Below, piece after piece: positions 1 to 5,513 of a stretch of 11,416 nucleotides of DNA. Where the stretch lies: assembly GCA_026786125.1 (NCBI GenBank), contig JAJAYU010000013.1:1-11416 (forward strand), written 5' to 3'. The DNA is from Chamaesiphon sp. (GTDB lineage Bacteria; Cyanobacteriota; Cyanobacteriia; Cyanobacteriales; Chamaesiphonaceae). A model generated the notes under the pieces. It was given only the letters and a program-made list of their open reading frames with translations. It was not told where the DNA came from and made no database searches. The first letter of the stretch is position 1. The number at the start of each line of letters is the position of its first letter. A program made the position numbers and the translations under genes.

Positions 1-1
1 A

Positions 2-433
2 GTCGGTGCTTATGATGCCGGACGGATCAAACCTGGCGATACCGTTGAATATACGATTTACTTTCTCAATTCTGGCGGGATGAATGCCAAAAATGTCCGC
101 ATCTGCGATCGGATCGTCGGGGCACAAACTTTTGTCAGTGATGCCTATGGTACAGGCAAAGATATCGAGTATCAGCTCGGCTCAAATCCGGTGCGGTATC
201 TCACCAAAGGCCTAGACCCTACAGTCGATCGCGCTCAACTAGACACTAGTACAGGGACGATCTCCAACTGTCCAGCTCCCACGATTAGCGGCACCAATAA
301 TGGCACAGTGGTAATCGATATCACTGGCACCAGTAGTGTTCAAGACACTCTGATCTCGCTACCGAGCGCGACGAGTCCGGGTACAGCCAATTCCTATGGC
401 TACTTCCGGTTCAAAACCAAAGTCAATCCCTAG
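2..433 (+). CDS. DUF11-type repeat protein, C-terminal part (5' end outside window)
   Basis: This is an open frame entering from the left edge, with 143 codons visible before a TAG stop. The visible part begins with a DUF11-like beta-sandwich module: 'KPGDTVEYTIYFLNSG', then 'NVRICDRI'. It ends in 'SYGYFRFKTKV'. The same landmarks recur in the same order at the C-terminus of the next gene ('KPADTVEYTIYFLSTG', 'NVLFCDRI', 'SYGFVRFRGLV'), so the two are tandem paralogues. A cysteine in the CDR motif and a second one in 'SNCPAP' match a cysteine pair in the neighbour. DUF11 modules occur in large exported or cell-surface proteins, and an extracytoplasmic location is inferred here. No enzymatic motif is visible and the role is unknown. 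A 90-bp gap without an obvious terminator precedes the paralogue, so co-transcription is possible. The N-terminus and full length cannot be judged. Confidence 0.8.
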   Translation, partial: VGAYDAGRIKPGDTVEYTIYFLNSGGMNAKNVRICDRIVGAQTFVSDAYGTGKDIEYQLGSNPVRYLTKGLDPTVDRAQLDTSTGTISNCPAPTISGTNNGTVVIDITGTSSVQDTLISLPSATSPGTANSYGYFRFKTKVNP

Positions 434-523
434 CGATCCAAGCCTGGAGACGGCAAATCAACAGTAGCAAAGTTCTCCAAGATTATCACCCCGAACTCCA
501 AACTTTGAATTAACCTGCCACTT

Positions 524-2539
524 ATGTCTCCCGATCAACTTAAACAATATCATTATCTTCTCCTTATTGCTCTATCGATCGGCGTTCAGATCTGCCTGTG
601 GTTGGATCCAGCGATCGCTGTTCCCAATGCAGGCACAGTCATCGAAAACCAAGCGACAGGTTCTTATCAAAACGATAATACTGAGGCTCAAACTACTCAA
701 TCGATCGAGTCCGATAAGGTGACATTAACCGTAGCAGAAGTAGCCGGAATTAATGTTACCAGTATCACCGTATCCGAAGCCGCTACCACAGTAACGAATG
801 GGGGTAGTTATCAAGGAGATGGCACCATCAATGCTGGTGATATTGTCTACTACGACTACCTGATTACCAATGTGGGTAACGACCCGACCCAGTTTTTTAT
901 TCCAGACTCTCCAGCTAATGTCAGCAGTGGTGGGACATTTGACCAAACCAACAATCCGATTCAAATCATTGCCTATAAACTGACCGGCACCAATGTTGTG
1001 TTGCCCACTCCTGTCTCTGTACCCGCAGGTGGCAAACGCACTGGCCCAGATACTGCAACAGGAACAACAGGTGGCTTATTAGCTAAAAACGGTATTATTC
1101 CCGCTGGTGGATCGGTCACTATTCGGGTACCGATCAAAATCAATTCTACTGCTACTATTGGTCAGTCGGTGAGTGTGACGATCGGCAATACCTCGCCTAA
1201 TGATAATACTGCCGCAACTCAGAACCAAGTTTATCTAAATAATAATAACCAGGATATCTATACCCAAGACAATTCCGACGGCACAACTAATACGGCTAAT
1301 GTAGTGGTCGAGACGATAGGCACACCAGCTAATGGGACTAGGGAGGCTAGTGCGACTGCTCAAGCTACGGTTATATTGCCTTTAGTTCAAGGCTTTAAGT
1401 CGGTCAAGCTGACTGTTGATGCCGACAATAGTGCCACTATTAGTATTGGTGATACTTTGACTTGGACGCTATCTTATATCAACAATAGTTCAACAAATAT
1501 CACCAATTTTCAGATCGCCGATCTATTGCCATCGAATGTAGCAATAACTAGTAATGGTGCCCAAACCATCACAATTAATACAGCCCAAGGCTCTACTATT
1601 CCTGCCAAAAATTCTAGTTATACAGGTGCAGGTAGTTTGGGTGCAACCACCAACAATCTTTTGAGTAGCCCGATCACCTTGTTACCAGGTGGAGTGATCA
1701 CCGTGAGTATTCCCGTCAAGATTAAAGCTGGAACTCCAGCAGCTATCATCCTGAGCAATCAATCGATCGCAACTGGCACCGAATTGATCGCAGCAGGGGT
1801 TAAAACCGATAATGTCGATCGAACCACCACCAATTTACCCACTGATGTAATCGTCCCTGTGGATAGTGTGCTCCAAGCTCAGAATAATTCGATCGACCCA
1901 ACCACTGCGACCGTTCTAGCTACTTCCCCCACCGTTATTTTGGTGAAACGAATTACTGGCATTAATAATCAGCCAGTTAATCCTAATGACGGGAGAGTTC
2001 TAGATGCTTTTGTCGATGACCCTGGTGATACTAATGATACTCGTCCAAAATGGCCTACCCCAGTCAATAGCTATCCGGTGGGACAAACCAATGGCGGACT
2101 CGTAAAACCTGCCGACACGGTGGAGTACACCATCTATTTTCTCTCTACTGGAACTGCTACTGCTCATAATGTCTTATTTTGCGATCGAATACCGAATAAT
2201 GTCACCTTTATCGACAAAGCTTTTAACAGCATCCCAGTTGGTAGCGGTGGTTTACCTGGTGCCGATCGAGGTATCGCCATTTACAGAAATGGTAGTCTGA
2301 ATGCTTATACCAACGTGGCTGATGGTGATATCGCCAGATATTTTTTACCACAGCAAGAACCTACTTATGGTGATTATGCTCAATATTTTCCAACTACAGA
2401 TCCCACCAAAAAAGTTTGCAATGGTCCCAATGACAATGGAGCTGTTGTTGTCTATTTAGGCAATATTCCTAAGGCTGATTCGCCTGGATTACCAAATACT
2501 TCCTACGGATTTGTTCGCTTTCGAGGTCTTGTCAAGTGA
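524..2539 (+). CDS. Secreted DUF11-domain protein, 671 aa
   Basis: This is a complete gene. Residues 1-32 look like a signal peptide: a basic or polar start, a hydrophobic stretch at about 11-27 ('YLLLIALSIGVQICLWL'), then a likely signal peptidase I site after 'PAIA'. The mature protein is rich in Thr, Asn, Ser and Gly and poor in charge. It contains three beta-rich modules at about 100-225, 290-430 and 525-670. The second ('SIGDTLTWTLSYIN') and third ('KPADTVEYTIYFLS') carry the DUF11 signature, with a following 'DLLP' or 'DRIP' turn. C553 and C632 in the last module match two cysteines in the upstream paralogue and could form a disulfide in an oxidising compartment. No transmembrane anchor, sorting signal or catalytic motif is visible at the C-terminus. 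A structural or adhesive envelope role is plausible but not shown. The ATG start is supported by the signal peptide following it directly; no strong Shine-Dalgarno sequence is seen. Confidence 0.85.
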   Translation: MSPDQLKQYHYLLLIALSIGVQICLWLDPAIAVPNAGTVIENQATGSYQNDNTEAQTTQSIESDKVTLTVAEVAGINVTSITVSEAATTVTNGGSYQGDGTINAGDIVYYDYLITNVGNDPTQFFIPDSPANVSSGGTFDQTNNPIQIIAYKLTGTNVVLPTPVSVPAGGKRTGPDTATGTTGGLLAKNGIIPAGGSVTIRVPIKINSTATIGQSVSVTIGNTSPNDNTAATQNQVYLNNNNQDIYTQDNSDGTTNTANVVVETIGTPANGTREASATAQATVILPLVQGFKSVKLTVDADNSATISIGDTLTWTLSYINNSSTNITNFQIADLLPSNVAITSNGAQTITINTAQGSTIPAKNSSYTGAGSLGATTNNLLSSPITLLPGGVITVSIPVKIKAGTPAAIILSNQSIATGTELIAAGVKTDNVDRTTTNLPTDVIVPVDSVLQAQNNSIDPTTATVLATSPTVILVKRITGINNQPVNPNDGRVLDAFVDDPGDTNDTRPKWPTPVNSYPVGQTNGGLVKPADTVEYTIYFLSTGTATAHNVLFCDRIPNNVTFIDKAFNSIPVGSGGLPGADRGIAIYRNGSLNAYTNVADGDIARYFLPQQEPTYGDYAQYFPTTDPTKKVCNGPNDNGAVVVYLGNIPKADSPGLPNTSYGFVRFRGLVK

Positions 2540-2561
2540 TTATTTATTCTTAGTTCATAGA

Positions 2562-2585
2562 TTGTGAGGTTTTGTTATAATCTAT
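2562..2585 (+). promoter_or_regulatory. Promoter-like 24-mer upstream of the Uma2 gene (copy 1)
   Basis: The segment contains a perfect TATAAT -10 hexamer at 2576-2581. A weak -35 candidate (TTCATA, 2554-2559) lies 16 bp upstream of it. The whole 24-bp segment recurs at 4094-4117 with three differences, again upstream of a plus-strand gene. The combination of a -10 hexamer and a duplicated context suggests a transferred promoter module for the Uma2 gene at 2683. Confidence 0.45.
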
Positions 2586-2620
2586 AGCAGCAGCCAATCT
2601 ACCAAACGCGTATTTCCACT

Positions 2621-2641
2621 GATTCAGTTATTAACTGAGTC
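2621..2641. promoter_or_regulatory. 21-bp near-perfect palindrome between the DUF11 and Uma2 genes
   Basis: Arms GATTCAGTTA (2621-2630) and TAACTGAGTC (2632-2641) are complementary over 10 bp with one G-T pair, around a single central T. It lies 41 bp upstream of the Uma2 start and downstream of the TATAAT at 2576, so it would sit in the 5' leader. No T-run follows, which argues against an intrinsic terminator. An operator or leader hairpin is possible; function is unproven. Confidence 0.4.
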
Positions 2642-2682
2642 ATGAGTTTATTAGTAATTTGAATTAATTTGAGGTCTTAAAG

Positions 2683-3252
2683 ATGGTTGCGGTAAAAGAT
2701 TATCCCCCCCGATTCACTCCCGAAGAATATTTTGCCTGGGAGGAACAACAATTAGAGCGTCATGAATATATTGATGGTGAAGTTTATGCCATGACTGGTG
2801 GGACTATTAATCATAGTCAAATTGCCATCAAAATCACAGCTATGCTAGATAGTCATTTAGATGGTAGTAGCTGTAAAACCCTTAATTCTCATGCCATAAT
2901 TAACATTCTAGAAACTGACGACTATAGTTATCCAGATGGCAGTGTAACTTGCGACAAACGGGATAAGAATAATACTCAATACATTGCTTATCCATGTTTG
3001 ATTGTTGAGGTACTATCGGATAGCACCGAGGCTTATGACCGTGGCGAAAAATTTTATCGATATCGCCGTAATCCAGTTCTCCAAGATTACATTTTGGTTA
3101 GTGCCAAATCGATCGCGATCGATCTTTATCACAAAAATGATGCTGGAGAATGGGTGATTAGCAACTATCGGGCTGGTGATACTGTTGAGCTTAAAAGTAT
3201 TCAGCTTAGTTTCCCGATCGAGCAAATCTATCGCGGAATTGGCTTCGAGTGA
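2683..3252 (+). CDS. Uma2-family PD-(D/E)XK nuclease-like protein, 189 aa
   Basis: The length and motif order fit the Uma2 family, which has a restriction-endonuclease-like fold and is heavily amplified in cyanobacteria; the biological function is still unclear. Visible landmarks are 'FTPEEYFAWEE' near the N-terminus, 'RHEYIDGEVYAM' at 26-37, 'NHSQIA' with H44, 'YPDGSV' with D85, 'LIVEVLSDST' with E109, and 'YDRGEKFYRYR' with D119 and K123. These include the expected Asp, Glu and Lys positions of the active site, so the enzyme looks intact. GAGG at 2671-2674, 8 nt before the ATG, is a good ribosome binding site and fixes the start. Its last 20 or so codons have a second, interrupted copy at 5295-5499. 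A cytoplasmic DNA-acting role is inferred from the fold only; no target is known. Confidence 0.85.
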   Translation: MVAVKDYPPRFTPEEYFAWEEQQLERHEYIDGEVYAMTGGTINHSQIAIKITAMLDSHLDGSSCKTLNSHAIINILETDDYSYPDGSVTCDKRDKNNTQYIAYPCLIVEVLSDSTEAYDRGEKFYRYRRNPVLQDYILVSAKSIAIDLYHKNDAGEWVISNYRAGDTVELKSIQLSFPIEQIYRGIGFE

Positions 3253-3354
3253 GTTAATAGTGAGTGCATCACCAAATTCTGCTCATGTCCAGCACGAAAT
3301 TTGGTCTGACCTCACTACAATCGATCTGTTTTTTAGCACCGATTCAAGCTCAAA

Positions 3355-3419
3355 ACCAACCCGCTCCGCAGCCTGAATCTTCGCCAAATACAACGGTGAT
3401 AACTGCATAATCAACTCCT
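3355..3419 (-). pseudogene. Fragment of a DUF4351-type gene
   Basis: These 65 bp match 4476-4540, inside the intact DUF4351 gene, at 62 positions. On the minus strand they read 'ELIMQLSPLYLAKIQAAERV' (intact copy: 'ELIMQLSPLYLEKIQAAERV'). Neither the rest of the gene nor a start is present. The fragment sits between the Uma2 gene and brnA, and its upstream edge overlaps the last 9 bp of brnA including its TGA stop. It is a relic of a second DUF4351 gene. Confidence 0.8.
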
Positions 3420-3695
3420 TGCTGACTCTACATATTCACGCAAAGCGCGATTGATCCTAGTTTGATACCCTTCATCCTGCAAATGATGATTTTTGAACCA
3501 GTCCACAAGATCCGCATCTAGCCGCAGCGTTATTTGCTGCTTAATCGGTCGATAGAACACCCCACGCTTGGCACCCCGCCAGTCGCGTACTTCTGGTAAA
3601 TCATTAGTATCGATTTCAGCTTCTGGCAAAGCCACTAGAGCATCAATTTCAGCCTGGATCTCTGCTGGTACTGGATTAGAATGTTCCTTCTTCAT
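3411..3695 (-). CDS. brnA: BrnA antitoxin of a type II toxin-antitoxin system, 94 aa
   Basis: BrnA proteins bind and neutralise the BrnT ribonuclease through an N-terminal segment and bind DNA through a C-terminal ribbon-helix-helix domain. Here 'QQITLRLDADLVDWF' (53-67) followed by 'EGYQTRINRALREYV' (75-89) is the typical BrnA C-terminal domain. The basic 'GAKRGVFYRP' segment (41-50) precedes it. The ATG at 3693-3695 is chosen because GGAG lies 6 nt upstream of it. An in-frame ATG five codons further upstream (3708-3710) has no such site and would place that GGAG inside the gene. With this start, brnA overlaps the 3' end of brnT by 20 bp, the usual toxin-first, translationally coupled order. 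The stop lies within a relic of a DUF4351 gene, so the last few codons (about '..SARS') may have been changed by a recombination joint. Confidence 0.88.
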   Translation of the reverse strand: MKKEHSNPVPAEIQAEIDALVALPEAEIDTNDLPEVRDWRGAKRGVFYRPIKQQITLRLDADLVDWFKNHHLQDEGYQTRINRALREYVESARS

Positions 3696-3966
3696 ACGTT
3701 CTCCGTTCATAAATTGTGGCTTTTCGTGCGCTGATGATCCGCCCTGTTTCTACCCCTGTTGTCGGGTCAAATTCCGACCAAGTATGTACCACAAATATAG
3801 TCAATTGACCGACTAGCCCGATCGTTTGCCAGCGTTCTTCCTCTGGAAATGAGTCCATACGGCTGACCGCAAGCGGATCTAAGAATACATATTGAGCAGC
3901 CTCAAAACTCAACCCATGCTTTCGCTTATTAATCCGACTTTTTTCTTCATCCCAGATCCACTGCAA
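3676..3966 (-). CDS. brnT: BrnT toxin (RelE-fold ribonuclease) of a type II toxin-antitoxin system, 96 aa
   Basis: BrnT toxins are small RNases with a RelE-like fold that stop translation until neutralised by BrnA. The family signature is complete: 'IWDEEKSRINKRKHGLSFE' (4-22), 'VFLDPLA' (27-33), 'EERWQTIGLV' (43-52), 'RIISARKAT' (76-84) and 'ERRTYEE' near the end. The toxin therefore looks intact. The start is placed at a TTG (3964-3966) because GAGGAG (3973-3978) lies 6 nt upstream and the protein then begins 'MQWIWDEEK', like other family members. The only earlier option is another TTG at 3988-3990, which would absorb this ribosome binding site into the coding sequence. A rare TTG start would keep toxin output low. 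brnA follows with a 20-bp overlap. The system lies inside a patchwork of duplicated accessory genes, consistent with horizontal arrival. Confidence 0.9.
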   Translation of the reverse strand: MQWIWDEEKSRINKRKHGLSFEAAQYVFLDPLAVSRMDSFPEEERWQTIGLVGQLTIFVVHTWSEFDPTTGVETGRIISARKATIYERRTYEEGTF

Positions 3967-3972
3967 TTTTGA

Positions 3973-3978
3973 CTCCTC
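3973..3978 (-). promoter_or_regulatory. Ribosome binding site deciding the brnT start
   Basis: GAGGAG on the minus strand ends 6 nt before the TTG at 3964-3966. It is among the strongest Shine-Dalgarno matches in the window and would be inside the gene if the longer TTG start at 3990 were used. Confidence 0.7.
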
Positions 3979-3995
3979 ATCTTCGTACAACTACT

Positions 3996-4024
3996 AATAT
4001 GTAGCTACACATCTGGTTTGTCAA
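3996..4024 (-). promoter_or_regulatory. brnTA promoter with operator-like palindrome
   Basis: On the minus strand a consensus -35 TTGACA (4019-4024) is followed by a 17-bp spacer and a -10 of CATATT (3996-4001). The perfect palindrome TGTAGCTACA (4000-4009) covers the spacer and the edge of the -10. brnTA operons are known to be repressed by BrnA binding the promoter, so this palindrome is the natural candidate operator. The promoter lies about 30 bp upstream of the TTG start. Confidence 0.7.
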
Positions 4025-4093
4025 GACACTAGCAATCTTAAAGTGCTGAATGCCCACGAATCATGCCTTTGCACTACTCTATTTAATAGGGAG

Positions 4094-4117
4094 TTGTGGG
4101 GTTTTGTTATAGTTTAT
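4094..4117 (+). promoter_or_regulatory. Promoter-like 24-mer (copy 2)
   Basis: It matches 2562-2585 at 21 of 24 positions. The -10 hexamer is TATAGT here instead of TATAAT. It lies 20 bp upstream of the small plus-strand gene at 4138 and probably derives from the same duplicated upstream module. Confidence 0.4.
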
Positions 4118-4137
4118 CAATCCTTTCCCATTTCATC

Positions 4138-4287
4138 ATGGCAACCATCACTCTAGAAATTCCAGATGAATTACTAAATCACGGGTTTATTAGTCAGTTA
4201 AAGTCTAGCCAATTAGTTTTGATCGAGAAAATACTGATCGTAGTCGCTCGACTAGCATACAACTATCGATCGACCATACTTCATTAA
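4138..4287 (+). CDS. Small hypothetical protein, 49 aa, possibly a truncated or fused relic
   Basis: The frame starts 'MATITLEIPDELL', a beginning that resembles small antitoxin-like or other short cyanobacterial proteins. The rest ('SQLKSSQLVLIEKILIVV') shows no recognisable domain. The last ten or so codons lie in a 51-bp segment (4257-4307) that also occurs at 5246-5296, so the C-terminus looks acquired by recombination and the original gene may have been longer. The ATG at 4138 is preferred over an in-frame GTG at 4096, which lies inside the promoter-like 24-mer. The stop overlaps the stop of the convergent DUF4351 gene (shared TTAA at 4284-4287). It may be a degraded gene that is not translated. 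Confidence 0.4.
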   Translation: MATITLEIPDELLNHGFISQLKSSQLVLIEKILIVVARLAYNYRSTILH

Positions 4288-4307
4288 TTCCGCGCCAACC
4301 ATCCCGC
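4257..4307. repeat. 51-bp direct repeat flanking the DUF4351 gene, copy A
   Basis: This segment matches 5246-5296 at about 45 of 51 positions, starting with the shared ATACAACTATCGATCG. Copy A contains the last codons and stop of the DUF4351 gene (minus strand 'GWLARN' then stop). The two copies bracket the gene in the same orientation. Confidence 0.8.
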
Positions 4308-5189
4308 CAAATCAGCCAAACTAGTAAAATCAAGCAACGCCTCACCCAAATCATCCAACTGAGCAATACTTAATTGCTGAATTCGCTCTGAAACCTCAAC
4401 CTCGATCGACCCAAACCGACGAGTCAATTGCCGTACAATCAGTCCAGCCTCACCCTCAGCCTTGCCTCTAGCTTCACCAACCCGTTCCGCAGCCTGAATC
4501 TTCTCCAAATACAACGGCGATAACTGCATAATCAACTCCTGCTCATCTGGTTCAATCGTCTCTCTAGCTTCTAATATAACTCGTAAATTCCCCAATAACT
4601 CCAGTGCATTATTCCGATAAGGATTATCATCAGGGAACGCTCTGACCTCATCAATTGCCCGTGCTTGTACCCGCTCTTTACCCAACAATCGAAACCAGAT
4701 AGTTTCCGGTGTTTTTGGTAATTGATGAATTACAATAGTTCCTGTCTTCAAAGCTGGTGGTAGCAAATACACCCCTTCACCCCAATTTTCCAGATCTAAT
4801 TTCGCACCGAAATTCGCCAAAATGCTAGCGGATAAAGTCGGGGTTAAAATCCACAACATTGGTAACGTATCTTCTCCTGGCTCAGGTTGATGATTTCGTT
4901 TAGCTTCCCGAATTAGCTGACTGTGGAGATCGTAAAGTTTGGATATACAAGCCCGAATTTGTGGCACCTTCACCGAATTTCGATAAGGCTCAAAGACAGC
5001 CGGAGTGCTGGCACATTGACCTAATAGTCCTAAATCCGCTGCTGGTGATAAACTCGGATCTGGGGTAAAGTAAACATCCATTTCTCGCACTTCACCACTA
5101 ATTTTGAGCGATGTCTGAACTTGTCCCAACGGGGATAATAAGGATTCCAAACAGTCTTTGGCGAATTGGTCGTGAGGGAAGCGAGTCAT
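4284..5189 (-). CDS. DUF4351-domain protein with nuclease-like N-terminal region, 301 aa
   Basis: The protein has three parts. Residues 1-210 begin 'MTRFPHDQFAKDCLESLLSP' and include 'EVREMDVYF' (33-41). This resembles the PD-(D/E)XK-like N-terminal half of cyanobacterial Rpn- or transposase-type proteins. Residues 213-248 form an Ala/Glu/Gly-rich linker ('GEARGKAEGEAG'). Residues 250-301 form a DUF4351 domain ('LIVRQLTRRFG', 'LSIAQLDDLGEALLDF', 'LADLAGWL'). Function is not established; DUF4351 commonly caps such nuclease-like proteins. The ATG at 5187-5189 is chosen because homologues start with 'MTRF.HDQFAKD'. The frame stays open 34 codons upstream to 5291, but that stretch reads through copy B of a direct repeat and is unlikely to be protein. 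No good Shine-Dalgarno sequence is seen. A possible promoter (TTCAAC, 17 bp, TAATAT) lies in the 60 bp upstream. Confidence 0.78.
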   Translation of the reverse strand: MTRFPHDQFAKDCLESLLSPLGQVQTSLKISGEVREMDVYFTPDPSLSPAADLGLLGQCASTPAVFEPYRNSVKVPQIRACISKLYDLHSQLIREAKRNHQPEPGEDTLPMLWILTPTLSASILANFGAKLDLENWGEGVYLLPPALKTGTIVIHQLPKTPETIWFRLLGKERVQARAIDEVRAFPDDNPYRNNALELLGNLRVILEARETIEPDEQELIMQLSPLYLEKIQAAERVGEARGKAEGEAGLIVRQLTRRFGSIEVEVSERIQQLSIAQLDDLGEALLDFTSLADLAGWLARN

Positions 5190-5245
5190 GAGGATTAATC
5201 GGATTTGAGACGATATTAACAGATGCTGCCCAGATGTTGAACAGA

Positions 5246-5296
5246 ATACAACTATCGATCGCCCAAACCTCGCTAATTCCGCGTCAACCATCCCGC
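5246..5296. repeat. 51-bp direct repeat flanking the DUF4351 gene, copy B
   Basis: Copy of 4257-4307. On the minus strand it would encode 'GWLTRN' and a TAG stop, which is the 3' end of another DUF4351 gene ('GWLARN' in the intact one). It therefore looks like the tail of a lost paralogue. It abuts the Uma2 remnant that begins at 5295. Confidence 0.75.
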
Positions 5297-5499
5297 TGGT
5301 GATACTTTGTTGACATCCTCACCGCCGTGAACGGCGATGATTTCCTAGTGCTTAGTTCCAGATGGATCTAAGCTAGAGCAGGTTGACGCTTCGTCGGAGA
5401 TTGCTACGTGTCAAAGACCTACCTTCGGTAATCGAGCTTAAAAGTATTCAGCTAAGTTTCCCCATCGAACAAGTCTATCGAGGGATTATATTCGAGTGA
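5295..5499 (+). pseudogene. 3' remnant of a second Uma2 gene, split by a 118-bp insertion
   Basis: The two parts, 5295-5309 and 5428-5499, match the last codons of the intact Uma2 gene (3175-3252). Joined, they read 'AGDTLVIELKSIQ', then 'LSFPIEQVYRGIIFE' and a TGA stop. The intact copy reads 'AGDTVELKSIQ', then 'LSFPIEQIYRGIGFE'. Similarity continues a short way past the stop. Everything upstream of 'AGDT' is missing and is replaced by the tail of a DUF4351 gene, so this is a dead fragment. The insertion between the two parts shifts the frame (118 bp). Confidence 0.85.
5310..5427 (-). mobile_element. 118-bp IS200/IS605-like non-autonomous element (MITE/PATE type)
   Basis: The element interrupts the Uma2 remnant. 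Read on the minus strand, the flank ends in TTAC and the element ends in TCAA (TTGA at 5310-5313 on plus); these are the target and right-end cleavage sequences known for IS608-type single-strand transposons. Near this end there is a subterminal imperfect hairpin at 5319-5340, with core CGCCGT-GA-ACGGCG (5323-5336). The 'TTGACATCCTCACCGCC' edge resembles the ends of cyanobacterial tnpB-carrying IS605 elements. A weaker bulged hairpin lies near the other end (5405-5421). No target duplication is expected for this family and none is seen. No transposase or TnpB frame is present, so movement would need a Y1 transposase supplied from elsewhere. Removing 5310-5427 restores the Uma2 frame. Confidence 0.72.
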
Positions 5500-5513
5500 A
5501 TTACTATGTGAAC

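Noticed and set aside
725..964. Minus-strand frame inside the DUF11 gene
   Set aside because: It is the shadow of a strongly supported secreted protein gene on the plus strand.
3176..3376. Plus-strand frame crossing the end of the Uma2 gene
   Set aside because: It overlaps the Uma2 3' end in another frame and continues into spacer and the DUF4351 relic; no family resemblance.
5310..5427. Remnant of a tnpB coding region inside the 118-bp element
   Set aside because: The short minus-strand frame in it has no recognisable TnpB motif such as the zinc finger or catalytic residues, so no coding claim is made.
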